Assembly: GCA_007258455.2 (NCBI GenBank) | Contig: VDFB02139423.1 | Span: 62,001 to 126,000, forward strand | DNA from: Sequoia sempervirens | Lineage: Eukaryota > Streptophyta > Pinopsida > Cupressales > Cupressaceae | DNA length: 64,000 bases | Direction: 5' to 3' | In this document: positions 56,293 to 64,000 of the stretch, piece after piece | How positions within the stretch are numbered: the stretch's first letter is position 1 | Layout: each line of letters begins with the position of its first letter | Position numbers and translations under genes: made by a program | The notes under the pieces: generated by a model | What the model saw: the letters and a program-made list of their open reading frames with translations, nothing else | Databases searched by the model: none | What the model was told of the DNA's origin: nothing

Positions 56293-57119
56293 TATGTTGT
56301 ACTTGGACAATTAAAAACCTGTTTTATTCTCCTAGCAGGTTTTTTAATTTTCCATTATAATTCTAGACCAAACAACATTTGCAGGGATGACCTTTTACAC
56401 CAATCTTAATTTGTATGAAGTTCACGAACCTTTTGTCAAGCAGCAAATTCCTTTCGTAGATAGGAAATGTAAAGGCTTCATTTAAGAAAAGACAACTAGT
56501 CTCTTTCTGAGGGCAATCCACATGCAAAAAGTAAAAAGCACATAAAAAAACAATTGTATACTAGAAAATTAGATTCAATCAGTTATGTCTTATTTTGCTT
56601 GCACACTTATCTAAAAGACATAGGGTATTCACCAAAAATTTCCCTTGACAAAGCAAACATCTTCTTTCATTTTTTTTTACTGTATATCTCAGAAGTGAAA
56701 TTGTTGTTACATAATGATGCACTGAGAAAATAATATATACAAAAAAATGCAAAGAAAATGTTTGAAATTTAACATGCAACCTACTGTGTTGTGCTGAAAG
56801 GAATCAAGATTGACTGGGACAAGAAATAAAAATAAAATTTTGATGATTATACTTAAAAGTGAACAAGATATGAAAAGTGTGGACAATGATGGTGCTGAAA
56901 TTGAAAACCCTGATTCTGATGAGATTACTGTTTTATGTCATTAGAGATAAAGAGCACATACAATTTTATATACATAGCAAATGAAGATTTGAATCTAGTA
57001 AGCTAAAAATGTAAACACTGTAAGATTTTTCCTTAAACAATAATTCACATACTCAAAAAAAAGGGTGAAGCATTTTTTATTCAAACTTTGTTATCTTTAA
57101 TAGACATAATAGTAAAATA
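56293..57119. other. Spacer with a hairpin, no clear gene
   Basis: AAAAACCTG...GCAGGTTTTT near 56312-56346 can form a 10-bp stem and may serve the transposase 3' end. A short phrase DNDGAEIENPDSDEITVL-stop at 56880-56942 reads like the end of a protein but is isolated. Otherwise AT-rich. Confidence 0.4.
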
Positions 57120-57262
57120 ATATTTACAAGTACAATATATACACTGTTTCATAGAAAATAAGGAATGTTTCATAGAATATACAAGTACAAGAATATATAC
57201 AAGAATATTTACAAGTACAAGAATATATACACTGTTTCATAGAATAAATACACTGTTTCATA
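57120..57262. repeat. Scrambled tandem repeats (CACTGTTTCATAGA / ACAAGTACAAGAATAT)
   Basis: ATACACTGTTTCATAGA occurs three times and GTTTCATAGAATA and ACAAGTACAAGAATATA two to three times, interleaved. It abuts repeat X copy 2. Confidence 0.8.
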
Positions 57263-57293
57263 GACTTCTAAATTTTTAGAGTTATTTGCAATC
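57263..57293 (+). repeat. Repeat X copy 2, left half, with CAATC target duplication
   Basis: AGACTTCTAAATTTTTAGAG then TTATTTGCAATC matches the first part of copy 1. It stops at CAATC (57289-57293), where the insertion starts with TGTTGGG. The other half resumes at CAATC 62239. Confidence 0.9.
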
Positions 57294-57544
57294 TGTTGGG
57301 TCTCAAAAATGTAGGTTTTTAGACCATAAGAAGGTGCCAATCTCTAAGAGGAATTTAATCCTTAATACAAACCAATTAAAGTAAATTATTTGAAAGAACT
57401 TTAATTCACACCTAACCAAAAACCAATCAAAGCATCCACACAGTAACAACAAATGTGCCCTGATAAATCTTGCAGATTTAAACAACTTAAAAAGACCACT
57501 TTGGAGACAACAAAGAATAAATAAGCATGAAAATCGACACAACA

Positions 57545-58009
57545 ATTGAACACTAAAAATGGATTATGAGTTATAATGTATCTGCTCCATTATATTGCTC
57601 AAAATATAAACATACATAACATGAGTTCTCTTGATATGAATAAGTGGATGAGATGGTCTAGTATCTATTCTAATGGATTGAAATGATGATGATATGATGA
57701 TCAAAATTGAACCTTGGTTTCCTGATTTGTACAGGAAGCAACAAGCTTTAGGTCCATTCACAAAATTTAAATTGTTTCTTAACTAAAGCATAATTAACAT
57801 AACATAGAAACTTAAAAAGAGTTTACTGTTGGATGCACCATAGTCCGTTAATCATCAGCAAGCGCCTGTGACCACCTAAGATCTATTCAAGGCTCAAGCA
57901 CCATGTTAATGCATCCATAACAACCAAACTCTGACTACCTCCTCATACAGCTCATGTAAGGAACAAATTAACCTTTGACATGTGATCAATGTATTTCTCC
58001 TGGGCATAA
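57545..58009. other. Non-coding part of the insertion, left side
   Basis: No supported gene; the minus frames at 57303-57545 and 57761-57564 lack motifs. In the orientation of the ORF this is the 3' untranslated part. Confidence 0.4.
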
Positions 58010-61000
58010 GTGTTTGCATTACATAGAGTGTCTATCATTACATTCTCCAATCTAGAAATCCTCTCGAGCTACTTATGTGTTTTCCTGAATACCTCATCTT
58101 CATCATTGATGTCATCAAGGATTCCTGGTAAATATTTTGATATCTCATTTTTCCAATTTTCTTGATCCTTCAAATCTATTTCTTTAAAGAAATTTGGCAT
58201 GGCCATACATAGTGGCTTGCTAAAGTCACTCAATTCCTATGTCAAGATATTCTGGAAGTTTTCATGTGTATTCATGAGGCTCTGACATTCTTGGAGCAAA
58301 GCATTATTATCTCCATCTTTTTCCTTGATATGGGATTCCATTTCCTTCATCCTATCAAGTAGACTTCCATGCTCCATGAGGGCCTTGTATGTTCCACTGT
58401 GAGCACGCCATACACCATCTGCATGTTGGCACATATCTTTGAATTTCATAAAAATTATCCTTGATGCTACTTCAAAAGTAGTAGCCTTCAATTTTCTTTT
58501 TAGTTCATCCTACTCCTTTTGAGCCTTTTTCAAATTTATGCTTCCATTGAACAGTCTCAAACATGGCCTCTAACACTTTTCTTTCATGTTCAATTAAAGG
58601 AGAGTAAAGCCTTGGAGAAGCAAACATCCTATCTTTATAGTTGGTTAATTCTTATTTCAACCTATCATTTTCCTCTATCAACAACTGGTTATCTCTTACT
58701 AGCTTTTGGATCTGGGCTTTGGTGAATTTGGCTATATTCACATTCAAGTTAGTGGTCTCCAAGGGATCTATCTCCCCTACTCTTTGCACCAGGAGATGTC
58801 CAAAAATCTGATCATGGTCAATGAGAGAAGGCTTCTTTCCTAGGGGGTAAAGAGCCCAAATTTGCAAAGTGGTATTATCAGGATTGTACCCTGACCCTCT
58901 CACCTGCTTCATCCGTTATTTGCAAAGTTTTATTATTTCTCTTCAAAAAGTTTTCAAACACAATGGCTAAACTAATATCCCACCCAGGAAGGAGCATAAC
59001 TCCAGCTTCTTGTAATAATGCTCTTCCTCTCTTAGTAGTCATGTTTCTCATTTCCCTATCAACTTCATGTTGCAACTCTTTCAAGGCATAAGCCTCTTTC
59101 TCAGGGTCAATGTCGTTTAACCTTTCTCTTACTAGTCTTCCTTTATACTCATATATAAAGGACTTAAATTTAGGGGTCTGCACAAAATTATCATCTGCAA
59201 CAAATTCCTAACTTGCACGATGCCTCACATCATCTGATAGCTCATAAGAGGCTTCAAAGGTGATCACACTTCTTTCCAATGGCATCTCATATTGGGGTAT
59301 AATAGGAGCATTAAATTGTGAGACTTCTTCCTCCTTAGTGTTATCTTCTTCTATGGATGGGGAACCAACTGAAAAGCTCACTTTAGGAGTAGGGTGAGGT
59401 GATAAGTGATCTAGTGGTGTGATATTTTCTACTTGCCTCCTAGGAACGATGCCCATTCCTCTTTCAAATGCCACAAGTGGCACATCTCTTAGCAGTTCTT
59501 CTTCATGGAGGATTAACTGTTCAATTCTTTCTATGGGATCCTGTACCTTAGGGAAAGCTCCTACATAGCCTGGGTTGTTTTTCACCTTCCAAGCCTTAGC
59601 CATCATAACCCTACTGTAGGAATTCATTTTCATCATGTTTTGTTTTTCTTCACAATTTCTGACGACATCTTTTAAAAGGAAGCTATGCTCATACCCTTTC
59701 AATTTCTAAAAAAAATTGGCATCACAAATGAAGTGTTCAGGATCAAACTTTTCCATTTTGTTGCCAACCGACAAGCCCTAATAATCTAGTTTACCACTAA
59801 CCAAGTCATAGCCTGAATTAGAGATAATAGTGAAATCACCAAAGCATAAAGTGGAAGGCATGAAATTCTGCCTCCCATAGCTCTTTAAATGCATGAAAGA
59901 TGAAAATGAAAATTGCCTTATGATCTCTAAATAAGCAACTCTGTCTAGCACAATCTTAGGCAACAAATAAGGTGCAACGTCAAATCCATAAACCCTGATA
60001 ATAGTACAATCCCCAAACATGTACCAGTCCCCCCAATTGTGATTTATCCTTGCTTCATGACCCATATCTTTTGGTCAGAGAAATCTTAAGATCTTTGGGT
60101 AGAGGTTGTAGTCACATTTGTGGCCTAGCATCTTGTATAGTGGTTTGGAAAAATATTCCTCAAAATATAGGTAGTGGGACCTCCCACACCTGCTATCCCA
60201 CATAGATGTCCAAATTTGTATAGGCCTTGAATTTCCATCATTATCTAATTCTTTTATTCTTAATTCCTCACCCCATATCCCCATCACCTGCCCTTTGTAT
60301 AATATCATGTGCATGAAAAGAGAATAGTGCTTGAAATTAATGGCTTCACTGTCATTCTTGATGATATTGAGGGCATTATTGATGGCCTCCGATAAATACT
60401 TTGCATAAACATAGGGTCAAGAATTATGGCTCTGGATGTCTATGGCTAAAACCATGGGAGCAATTGTCATGTTCTCAAGAACATCAATTCCTAGTACTTG
60501 ACCAACTGAGTAATAAGTGTATTGAAAGTATTCTTCAAACAAAGCCACAGAGAATGGGGCTTATCTTCACTAGAGAACCTCATAGTTTGGTTACCCACAC
60601 CTTTAACCCTATGTAGAGGAAATTTCCACCTCTTGTAACTTGTGTCCATGGTGTGGTATTCCTCCAACAAGTCTCTGATTCGTAATTTTGTTTTCAGGGA
60701 AGTGTCTAGCTGAAAAATCATGGAAATATAATCTGGCTTTATGACCATGAACTGTGACCCATCACGAAAATGAATTGCTCTCATCTTCAGATTGTAATTC
60801 TTTGCCAACACCTTGATTAACTCTACATTCACAAAGGTGTTGGGTACTACAAGTTTACCCAAATTTAAATTCCACAGGTTTGACACTGGGCTATGCCAAA
60901 ATTTCTTCCTATAATGATAAATAAAGAGGTTGTAACCCCTACATGAAGTCCATGCATCTCCCAGATTTTTCTGTTTATCTACTTATGTCACACACGATGG

Positions 61001-61030
61001 GTTAAGCTGTGCTATTCTTTTGGATTTTGG
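58010..61030 (-). pseudogene. Long unrecognised ORF (about 1,000 codons) in the insertion
   Basis: Consecutive minus frames with few breaks from about 61030 to 58010. N-terminal part: GSGPKSKRIAQLNPSC, then NLGKLVVPNTFVNVELIKVL, FRDGSQFMVIKPDYISMIFQ, TSYKRWKFPLHRV, SLWLCLKNTFNTL; then GIWGEELRIKELD, YLYFEEYFSKPLYKMLGHKC; WYMFGDCTIIRVYGFDVAPY with LLPKIVLDRVAYLEIIRQF. The middle is 164 codons open (59702-59208) with a P/S/E-rich linker; the C-terminal part (59183-58237) is helical, K/E-rich: YEYKGRLVRERLNDIDPEKE, KAQIQKLVRDNQLLIEEN, DRMKEMESHIKEKDGD. No catalytic or nucleic-acid-binding motif is evident. Intronless. A globular N-half followed by a coiled-coil C-half is my reading. Confidence 0.6.
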
Positions 61031-61490
61031 CCCAGACCCAGGACATTGATCAATTAAGCCTTGATTCAATTGCCTGGCTTTAGTTTTCTATCTTTTTGCT
61101 CTTTGTTTGCTTGGGGTTTTTTCTAGCTCAACCCTACTTATGCAATGATTTCATCTACTTACTAAGAAAATACTTTGAGCTGAGTCTAGACCACTTGGAT
61201 AAATGCCGCAAATTTGCAGCTGCCTACCACCGTCCAACTTGGTTCTCCAAATCCTTCAATTACAATTCATAGTGATTTCAACTTCTTTAAGGCCGTATTT
61301 ATCAAATTTCAGGACACTTCATCCAACTCTAGTTCATAAATGGCGCTCGTGCCACCTTTATGATCAAGTTCTTCATTAATAGCGGTAGTCTCATCCATAT
61401 TTTTGTTAGTCACATCAATCAGACTAATCATCATTTCATAACTATCGAAGAGACTTTTAATTAAAATTCCCATTGTTTCTTTGATATGCT
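61031..61490. other. Non-coding part of the insertion upstream of the ORF
   Basis: Upstream (in minus orientation) of the ORF. Minus-strand words suggest the ORF may extend a little farther with stops. No promoter signal assigned. Confidence 0.4.
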
Positions 61491-61494
61491 GATA

Positions 61495-61625
61495 TGGCGG
61501 TGTTTTTCCCTTCCCTTCTGTTGTTTACCGCACTACCGCCTTGCTCAAGGCTTCTTGTTGTGGGGTTGCAGTGTATACCGCTCTACCGCATATGTTGCTC
61601 AACTTCCCAGCGGTATAGCGGCGTA
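61495..61625. repeat. TACCGC-CTACCGC word cluster
   Basis: ATGGCGGTG (61494), TACCGCACTACCGCC (61526-61540), TACCGCTCTACCGCA (61576-61590) and AGCGGTATAGCGGCG (61609-61623) form a short array containing both orientations. Complementary words are found at 50421-50683. Confidence 0.75.
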
Positions 61626-61679
61626 TGCTTTTGATCATTACTTGAAGAGTGTTGAGACAATTTTATTTGTCTTACCGAT

Positions 61680-62025
61680 ATCTCAATGTCTCATCGACAT
61701 TAGATCTTATGTTCCTTCGATGTTGGTTTCCAGTGTCGATGAGACAAGTTAATGTCTCTTGCGGATATGCCACTGTCTCATCGACAATTACTTAGTTATA
61801 TCCAAGAGTTGTGTTTCACCAAGCACTTGTAGATATACCTTGTCGATGTGACATAAGTGATTCTCTCCTCGATATGCTCGTATCTTGTTGACATTCACTG
61901 TTTTACATTGTCAATGAGACATATAAATAAGTCTCTTTGACATAGGGGTGTCTCATCTATATTTATGATCTGTGCTTTGTGCTAATGTTGGGGAGACTTT
62001 GGAGGGACTCTCATTGACATGGTGT
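61680..62025. repeat. TGTCTCATCGACA word cluster, both orientations
   Basis: TGTCTCATCGACAT at 61687, its reverse form GTGTCGATGAGACA at 61733, TGTCTCATCGACAA at 61774, TTGTCGATGTGACAT near 61842, TTGTCAATGAGACAT near 61908 and several weaker forms to CTCTCATTGACATGG near 62009: ten or so copies of a 13-bp word. It lies near the right end of the insertion, so these look like subterminal repeats. Confidence 0.8.
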
Positions 62026-62238
62026 TGTCTTGGAAATATGCTATGAGCAATCATAGGAGTATTTCAAAGGAGGAATACACTTTGATGCTATGATCAAGGG
62101 TTTTATTTGGAAGCTCACATGAGGGATTTTATTAAATTTAAGTTATTATGACAGGAATTCTATGCATATGGTGGATGTAAGAGATGATTGAAAATGGAAG
62201 TATGCAAAAATAATTAGGATGGAATTTTGGCTACAACA

Positions 62239-62302
62239 CAATCCATGTTTAAAAAAGGATGATTCTTATGGCCTAAACTTTGAAATGCTTCAGTAATATT
62301 AT
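62239..62302 (+). repeat. Repeat X copy 2, right half
   Basis: CAATCCATGTTTAAAAAAGG continues the target interrupted at 57293 and matches copy 1 with one visible change (GCTTTAG to GCTTCAG) to TAATATTA, after which the sequences differ. Confidence 0.9.
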
Positions 62303-63210
62303 TTGTGTCGATACAAATTACCTATTGCAATATCCTTAAATTGTTCAATCTTTGGTATGAATTGTTGGCAAAAAAAATTAGGATTACTTGGATGCTTCTT
62401 CCATTCATTTTGTATCAACATATGTTCGTGAAGACACAAAATTTAATAGCTCAATCAGGTAGAGCTTATGTGATTTTCAAATGAAGAGTAAGGTACATTT
62501 TTATTTTTGCTACATTACATTCATGTGCATAAACAAAATCAGAAGATTACATTACTAGATTACACTTATGTAGATGCATATAATATAGGAAAGATTGCAC
62601 AATCCTTTCAAAAATGTAGTCTTTATTGATAATGTAAATGTATGCTCCACACAAGTCGTGGAACTGACTATTTAAATGCATATAATCGAAAAACTATACA
62701 TTTATAGATACAAAAGAGAAAAATGCACATAAAGAGAAAGGGGACTTGTCATTGCCTCAATGATGAATCCCGGTTGCTTTGTTCTGTATTATCTTCAGTC
62801 TTCCCGCTTGTCTAAGCCTCCAAGTTGATGTCTTCCTTGCTGCTCCTAGGTTCCCTGCATTTGAGTGAGAAGAGTGCTGTTAGAGCAATGAAGGATCACC
62901 AGTCAAAATATGTGCATACATCTATAAACAGATAATTTGATCATCATGTGCATTCAAATAACTTGCATACCATAGATGTCCAGGAAAACAAGAAAGTTAT
63001 CAAACATATCTATCATATGCTCAATTTTATCTAACATGTTTTCTCATTGTGCATGTATAGATAAAATTAGGTTGTTTTGTTTATCTGGTTACAACATGTG
63101 GGGTGAAATGTGGCTCCCACAAGGGTTGAGCCCAACCTGCTGCCCTATTGTTTCATTTGAGAAGGATAATCACAAGTAAACCATCCACGAAGCATTAAAG
63201 ATCAATCTTT
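62303..63210. other. No gene recognised
   Basis: AT-rich DNA; the 67-codon plus frame 62976-63179 has no motif. 62750-62880 is somewhat less AT-rich (CCTCCAAGTTGATGTCTTCC...) but no coding sense was found. Confidence 0.45.
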
Positions 63211-63217
63211 ACAAGGA

Positions 63218-63296
63218 TAGTGGAGTATGTTGGTAAGGGGTAATCTCCTTATTGATAAAGATTTATCCTTATTAATAAGAACATTCCACTATCAAC
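63218..63296. repeat. Inverted repeat, about 79 bp hairpin
   Basis: GATAGTGGAGTATGTT at 63218 pairs with AACATTCCACTATC at 63283-63296, and inner parts (CCTTATTGATAAAGATTTATC, written here in two overlapping pieces CCTTATTGATAAAG and GATAAAGATTTATC) add a second stem with CCTTATTAATAAG. The size suits a MITE or a foldback scrap; flanking duplications were not found. Confidence 0.6.
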
Positions 63297-63800
63297 ATAG
63301 CCATGATTCTGACAAAACTGATCATCAAGGATTCCAAGATAGTTTTCATTAACAGTCTGGTTAAAAGTAAGCAGCCCCAAGCATCATAACAGTCACAAGA
63401 ATTGAACATGAGGGGTAGTCATATAGATTAAAAGCTTACACAATAGTCATCACTTGCAAAGACAGAGACAACATGTTTCCACATAACAAATTAAATCGAA
63501 TGCATGAAAGGTACAATGATGAAGTCCATAATAGTGAAGGTTGCTTAAGCGGGATTGAAGGACAACTTTTTGTATCAAGGAGAACAAGGTAACCTCAAAC
63601 TTTGTTGTACTTGAGTATGATAGTATCTGAGCTTTTGGTGTTTCTAGATGGAACCTATAGCAGAAAAGTGTAGTCTCCATCTGAAGGAATCATCTTCCGA
63701 GCTCTTACCTGAAATGAGGGTTGAAGAAATTAGAAGAAAAGAAATACCATAATTGTAACAATTTGTATCAAGACAAATGTTAGAAACTATAATTAAAAAG
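63297..63800. other. No gene recognised
   Basis: The 76-codon minus frame 63680-63450 has no motif. No repeat or promoter structure seen. Confidence 0.4.
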
Positions 63801-63807
63801 ACAAATC

Positions 63808-63962
63808 CTTACAATTGGACCTGAAATTGGACCAAACAAATTTATGATTTTATCTTTAGAATGTAGGAACTTTATTTGTTAGAGCTTCACAACTTGAAAT
63901 TGGATCTCCAATTGGACCAATAAAATTTATGATTTTATCTTTAGAATATAGGAACTTTCTCT
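63808..63962. repeat. Direct duplication, period about 83 bp
   Basis: AATTGGACC, then AATTTATGATTTTATCTTTA and GAAT(G/A)TAGGAACTTT occur twice, the shared block starting near 63838 and again near 63921. The duplication lies at the right edge of the window. Confidence 0.85.
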
Positions 63963-64000
63963 ATTCGATATTCAAGACCTCAAATTAGATAAGAAGCTGG

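Larger units (their letters stand above)
57294..62238 (-). mobile_element. TG...CA insertion of 4,945 bp with CAATC target duplication
   Basis: Begins TGTTGGGTCTCAAAAATG and ends TTTTGGCTACAACA, with direct CAATC on both sides (57289-57293 and 62239-62243) and an intact paralogous target at 56210-56292 reading TTTTCAATCCATG. Five-base target duplication and TG/CA ends point to retroviral-type integration, but I could not see that the two ends are copies of each other, nor gag-pol domains. It could be a non-autonomous LTR-like element with very diverged or short LTRs, or a nested composite. It carries a long minus ORF. Confidence 0.75.

Noticed and set aside
57294..62238. Paired LTRs of about 250 bp (57294-57544 and 61986-62238)
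   Set aside because: Both start TGTTGGG and end ACAACA with similar lengths, but their interiors do not align by eye.

Overview
The window looks like intergenic DNA from a large, repeat-swollen seed-plant genome. Base composition is AT-rich. The coding traces are plant LTR retrotransposons (Ty3/gypsy of Tat-like and chromovirus-like type, and copia), plant L1-type LINEs with a C-terminal RNase H, a CACTA-type DNA transposon and fragments of a plant SPT16 gene. A gymnosperm (conifer-like) source is my inference from the nesting, the decay and the long low-gene stretches. No intact single-copy host gene is visible. A 100-N assembly gap lies at 9474-9573.

Layout. 1-2.7 kb: 5' part of a minus-strand Ty3 element (gag relic, primer-binding site, LTR) with a short LINE tail inserted in the LTR. 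2.7-9.5 kb: AT-rich, strongly decayed DNA with a copia integrase trace and an unrecognised coding relic. 9.6-17.7 kb: 3' half of a plus-strand Tat-like Ty3 element: integrase, low-complexity spacer, an antisense plant-mobile-domain (PMD) ORF, two arrays of short repeats, polypurine tract and 3' LTR. 17.7-19.4 kb: RNase H/integrase and LTR start of a chromovirus-like element. 19.5-28.1 kb: long minus-strand LINE (LINE-1 here) with ORF1, ORF2 (endonuclease, RT, zf-RVT, RNase H) and an unusual 3 kb 3' region carrying another ORF relic and hairpin repeats. 28.6-33.1 kb: a solo LTR related to the one at 2 kb, inverted, then an LTR split by a 5'-truncated LINE (LINE-2). 33.8-35.6 kb: copia integrase relic and a copia LTR. 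35.7-40.4 kb: plus-strand LINE (LINE-3). 40.4-42.1 kb: minisatellite and simple repeats.

42.3-47.9 kb: five partial copies (A-E) of SPT16, the large subunit of the histone chaperone FACT. Three of them form tandem 432-bp units in which the middle-domain code is joined in frame to the C-terminal tail and 3' UTR. 48-56.2 kb: a CACTA-like region with a decayed minus-strand multi-exon gene and, divergently, a fairly complete multi-exon TNP2-like transposase. 57.3-62.2 kb: a 4.9 kb insertion with TG...CA ends and a 5-bp target duplication, carrying a long minus-strand ORF that I do not recognise. The interrupted target is present uninterrupted about 1 kb upstream. 62.3-64 kb: non-coding DNA with a hairpin and a tandem duplication.

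Functionally the window is a graveyard: gag/pol, LINE and transposase modules once served their own mobility, and none looks fully intact. The items most worth following are the SPT16 fragment array, the PMD ORF antisense within a Tat-like element, the TSD-bounded insertion with its unknown ORF, and the recurrent arrays of short degenerate 'words' in element spacers. All calls rest on reading by eye; no search or alignment was run.
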